12,570 bases of DNA. Origin: Thermoplasmata archaeon. Its GTDB lineage: Archaea > Thermoplasmatota > Thermoplasmata > Lutacidiplasmatales > UBA184. Below the pieces are notes generated by a model. It was not told where the DNA came from, did no database searches, and was given only the letters and a program-made list of their open reading frames with translations. Position numbers and translations under genes: made by a program. Below, one piece after another: positions 12,202 through 12,570 of this stretch (its first letter is position 1; each line of letters opens with the position of its first letter). The stretch covers positions 1 through 12,570 of the forward strand of contig JASHVA010000206.1 in assembly GCA_030039715.1 (NCBI GenBank), in the 5' to 3' direction.

Positions 12202-12570
12202 GTGTCGGCTCCGCCTCCCGCCGAGGCACTCCGTCGACTGTGCCCGGTGTGCGGCTCGTCGATCGCCGACGGCAGCCGCTACTGCGAGCGGTGCGGGAGC
12301 CGGATCCCGGAGCGCTTCCGCCCGATCCCGGTCGGCCGCTACCCGTTCCCGCGTGTCCAGGTGGATCCGGGCGAGGACCTGCCGTACATCGAGGCCCGCT
12401 GGGTCTTCCTCGTCCTCGGGGTCTCCCTGGCGGTCGCCGGCGGGTTCCTCCTGCTCGTCGACGGCATCGTGTCGGCTGCGGCGGGCGGTCGGTCGCTGTT
12501 CGTGGACGTCTTCGAGATCCCCGGGGTCGCGCTGCTCGTCGTCGGAGCGGCGCTCCTGATCGTCGGACTA
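12202..12570 (+). CDS. Zinc-ribbon membrane protein, 5' part
   Basis: The frame is open from a GTG at 12202 to the window end (123 codons, no stop), so the protein is truncated on the right. Residues 14-32 form a short zinc ribbon with two CxxC knuckles, 'CPVCGSSIADGSRYCERCG', as in many archaeal proteins that begin with a 'zinc-ribbon' domain. A polar stretch follows, with a proline-rich part (about 33-60), then two hydrophobic segments: about 66-86 ('WVFLVLGVSLAVAGGFLLLV') and the last 18 or so residues ('GVALLVVGAALLIVG'). The layout suggests a small integral membrane protein with a cytoplasmic metal-stabilised head. The family and function are not recognised. The start is supported by both the upstream TATA-like element and GGAGAGG. 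Confidence 0.75.
   Translation, partial: MSAPPPAEALRRLCPVCGSSIADGSRYCERCGSRIPERFRPIPVGRYPFPRVQVDPGEDLPYIEARWVFLVLGVSLAVAGGFLLLVDGIVSAAAGGRSLFVDVFEIPGVALLVVGAALLIVGL

Noticed and set aside
1..12570. Possibility of a mobile element or defence island
   Set aside because: No transposase, integrase, attachment-site repeats, nucleases or toxin-antitoxin pairs were recognised, and the genes share similar base composition and promoter style.

Overview
The window looks like chromosomal DNA of a G+C-rich archaeon, most likely an uncultured member of Thermoplasmatota. Three things point there: a giant secreted protein with a thermopsin-like region and 'FTETGL(P/A)SGTSW'-type segments, a style typical of Thermoplasmata surface proteins; A/T-rich TATA-like elements about 26-32 nt upstream of most predicted start codons, as expected for leaderless archaeal transcripts; and archaeal-looking versions of small housekeeping and stress genes. 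The assignment is inference from protein style and promoter layout. No rRNA, tRNA, CRISPR array, insertion sequence or phage gene was seen.

Layout. (1) 1-179: 3' end of a DUF4242-type (SCO4226-like) small nickel-binding-family protein on the + strand. (2) 230-1407, - strand: an HxlR-type regulator, an alkyltransferase-like (ATL) DNA-damage protein and a SemiSWEET sugar transporter, read in that order. (3) 1470-3053, + strand: an EmrB/QacA-type MFS exporter divergent from the HxlR gene. One 13-bp dyad lies midway between the two start codons. (4) 3166-3681, - strand: a PhnB-like VOC-fold protein. (5) 3682-4042: a 361-bp non-coding region holding the VOC promoter and a more elaborate promoter for the giant gene. 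(6) 4043-10561: a 2172-residue exported mosaic protein made of a signal peptide, a Ser/Thr linker, a thermopsin (peptidase A5)-like region, a NosD-like parallel beta-helix, two FxETGL domains and nine tandem 111-residue Ig-like repeats, each with one cysteine pair. (7) 10662-11051, - strand: a small glyoxalase/VOC protein, divergent from (8) a YfeX-type Dyp peroxidase at 11166-12110. A perfect 17-bp dyad lies between them. (9) 12202-12570, + strand: the start of a zinc-ribbon membrane protein that runs off the window.

How it fits together. Apart from the giant exoprotein and SemiSWEET, the recognisable genes are mostly defence or detoxification functions: a redox-type repressor with an efflux pump, an alkyl-DNA damage marker, two VOC proteins and a heme peroxidase. 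They are arranged as small divergent pairs rather than one operon. The most distinctive object is the giant thermopsin-like mosaic protein. It is the only complete gene here, apart from the probably co-transcribed SemiSWEET gene, whose start lies far (about 105 nt) from its TATA-like element, and it has two inverted repeats at its promoter. Three convergent gene ends each carry a compact stem-loop. No obviously new multi-gene system is evident; the best leads are the giant protein and the two symmetric divergent promoters.
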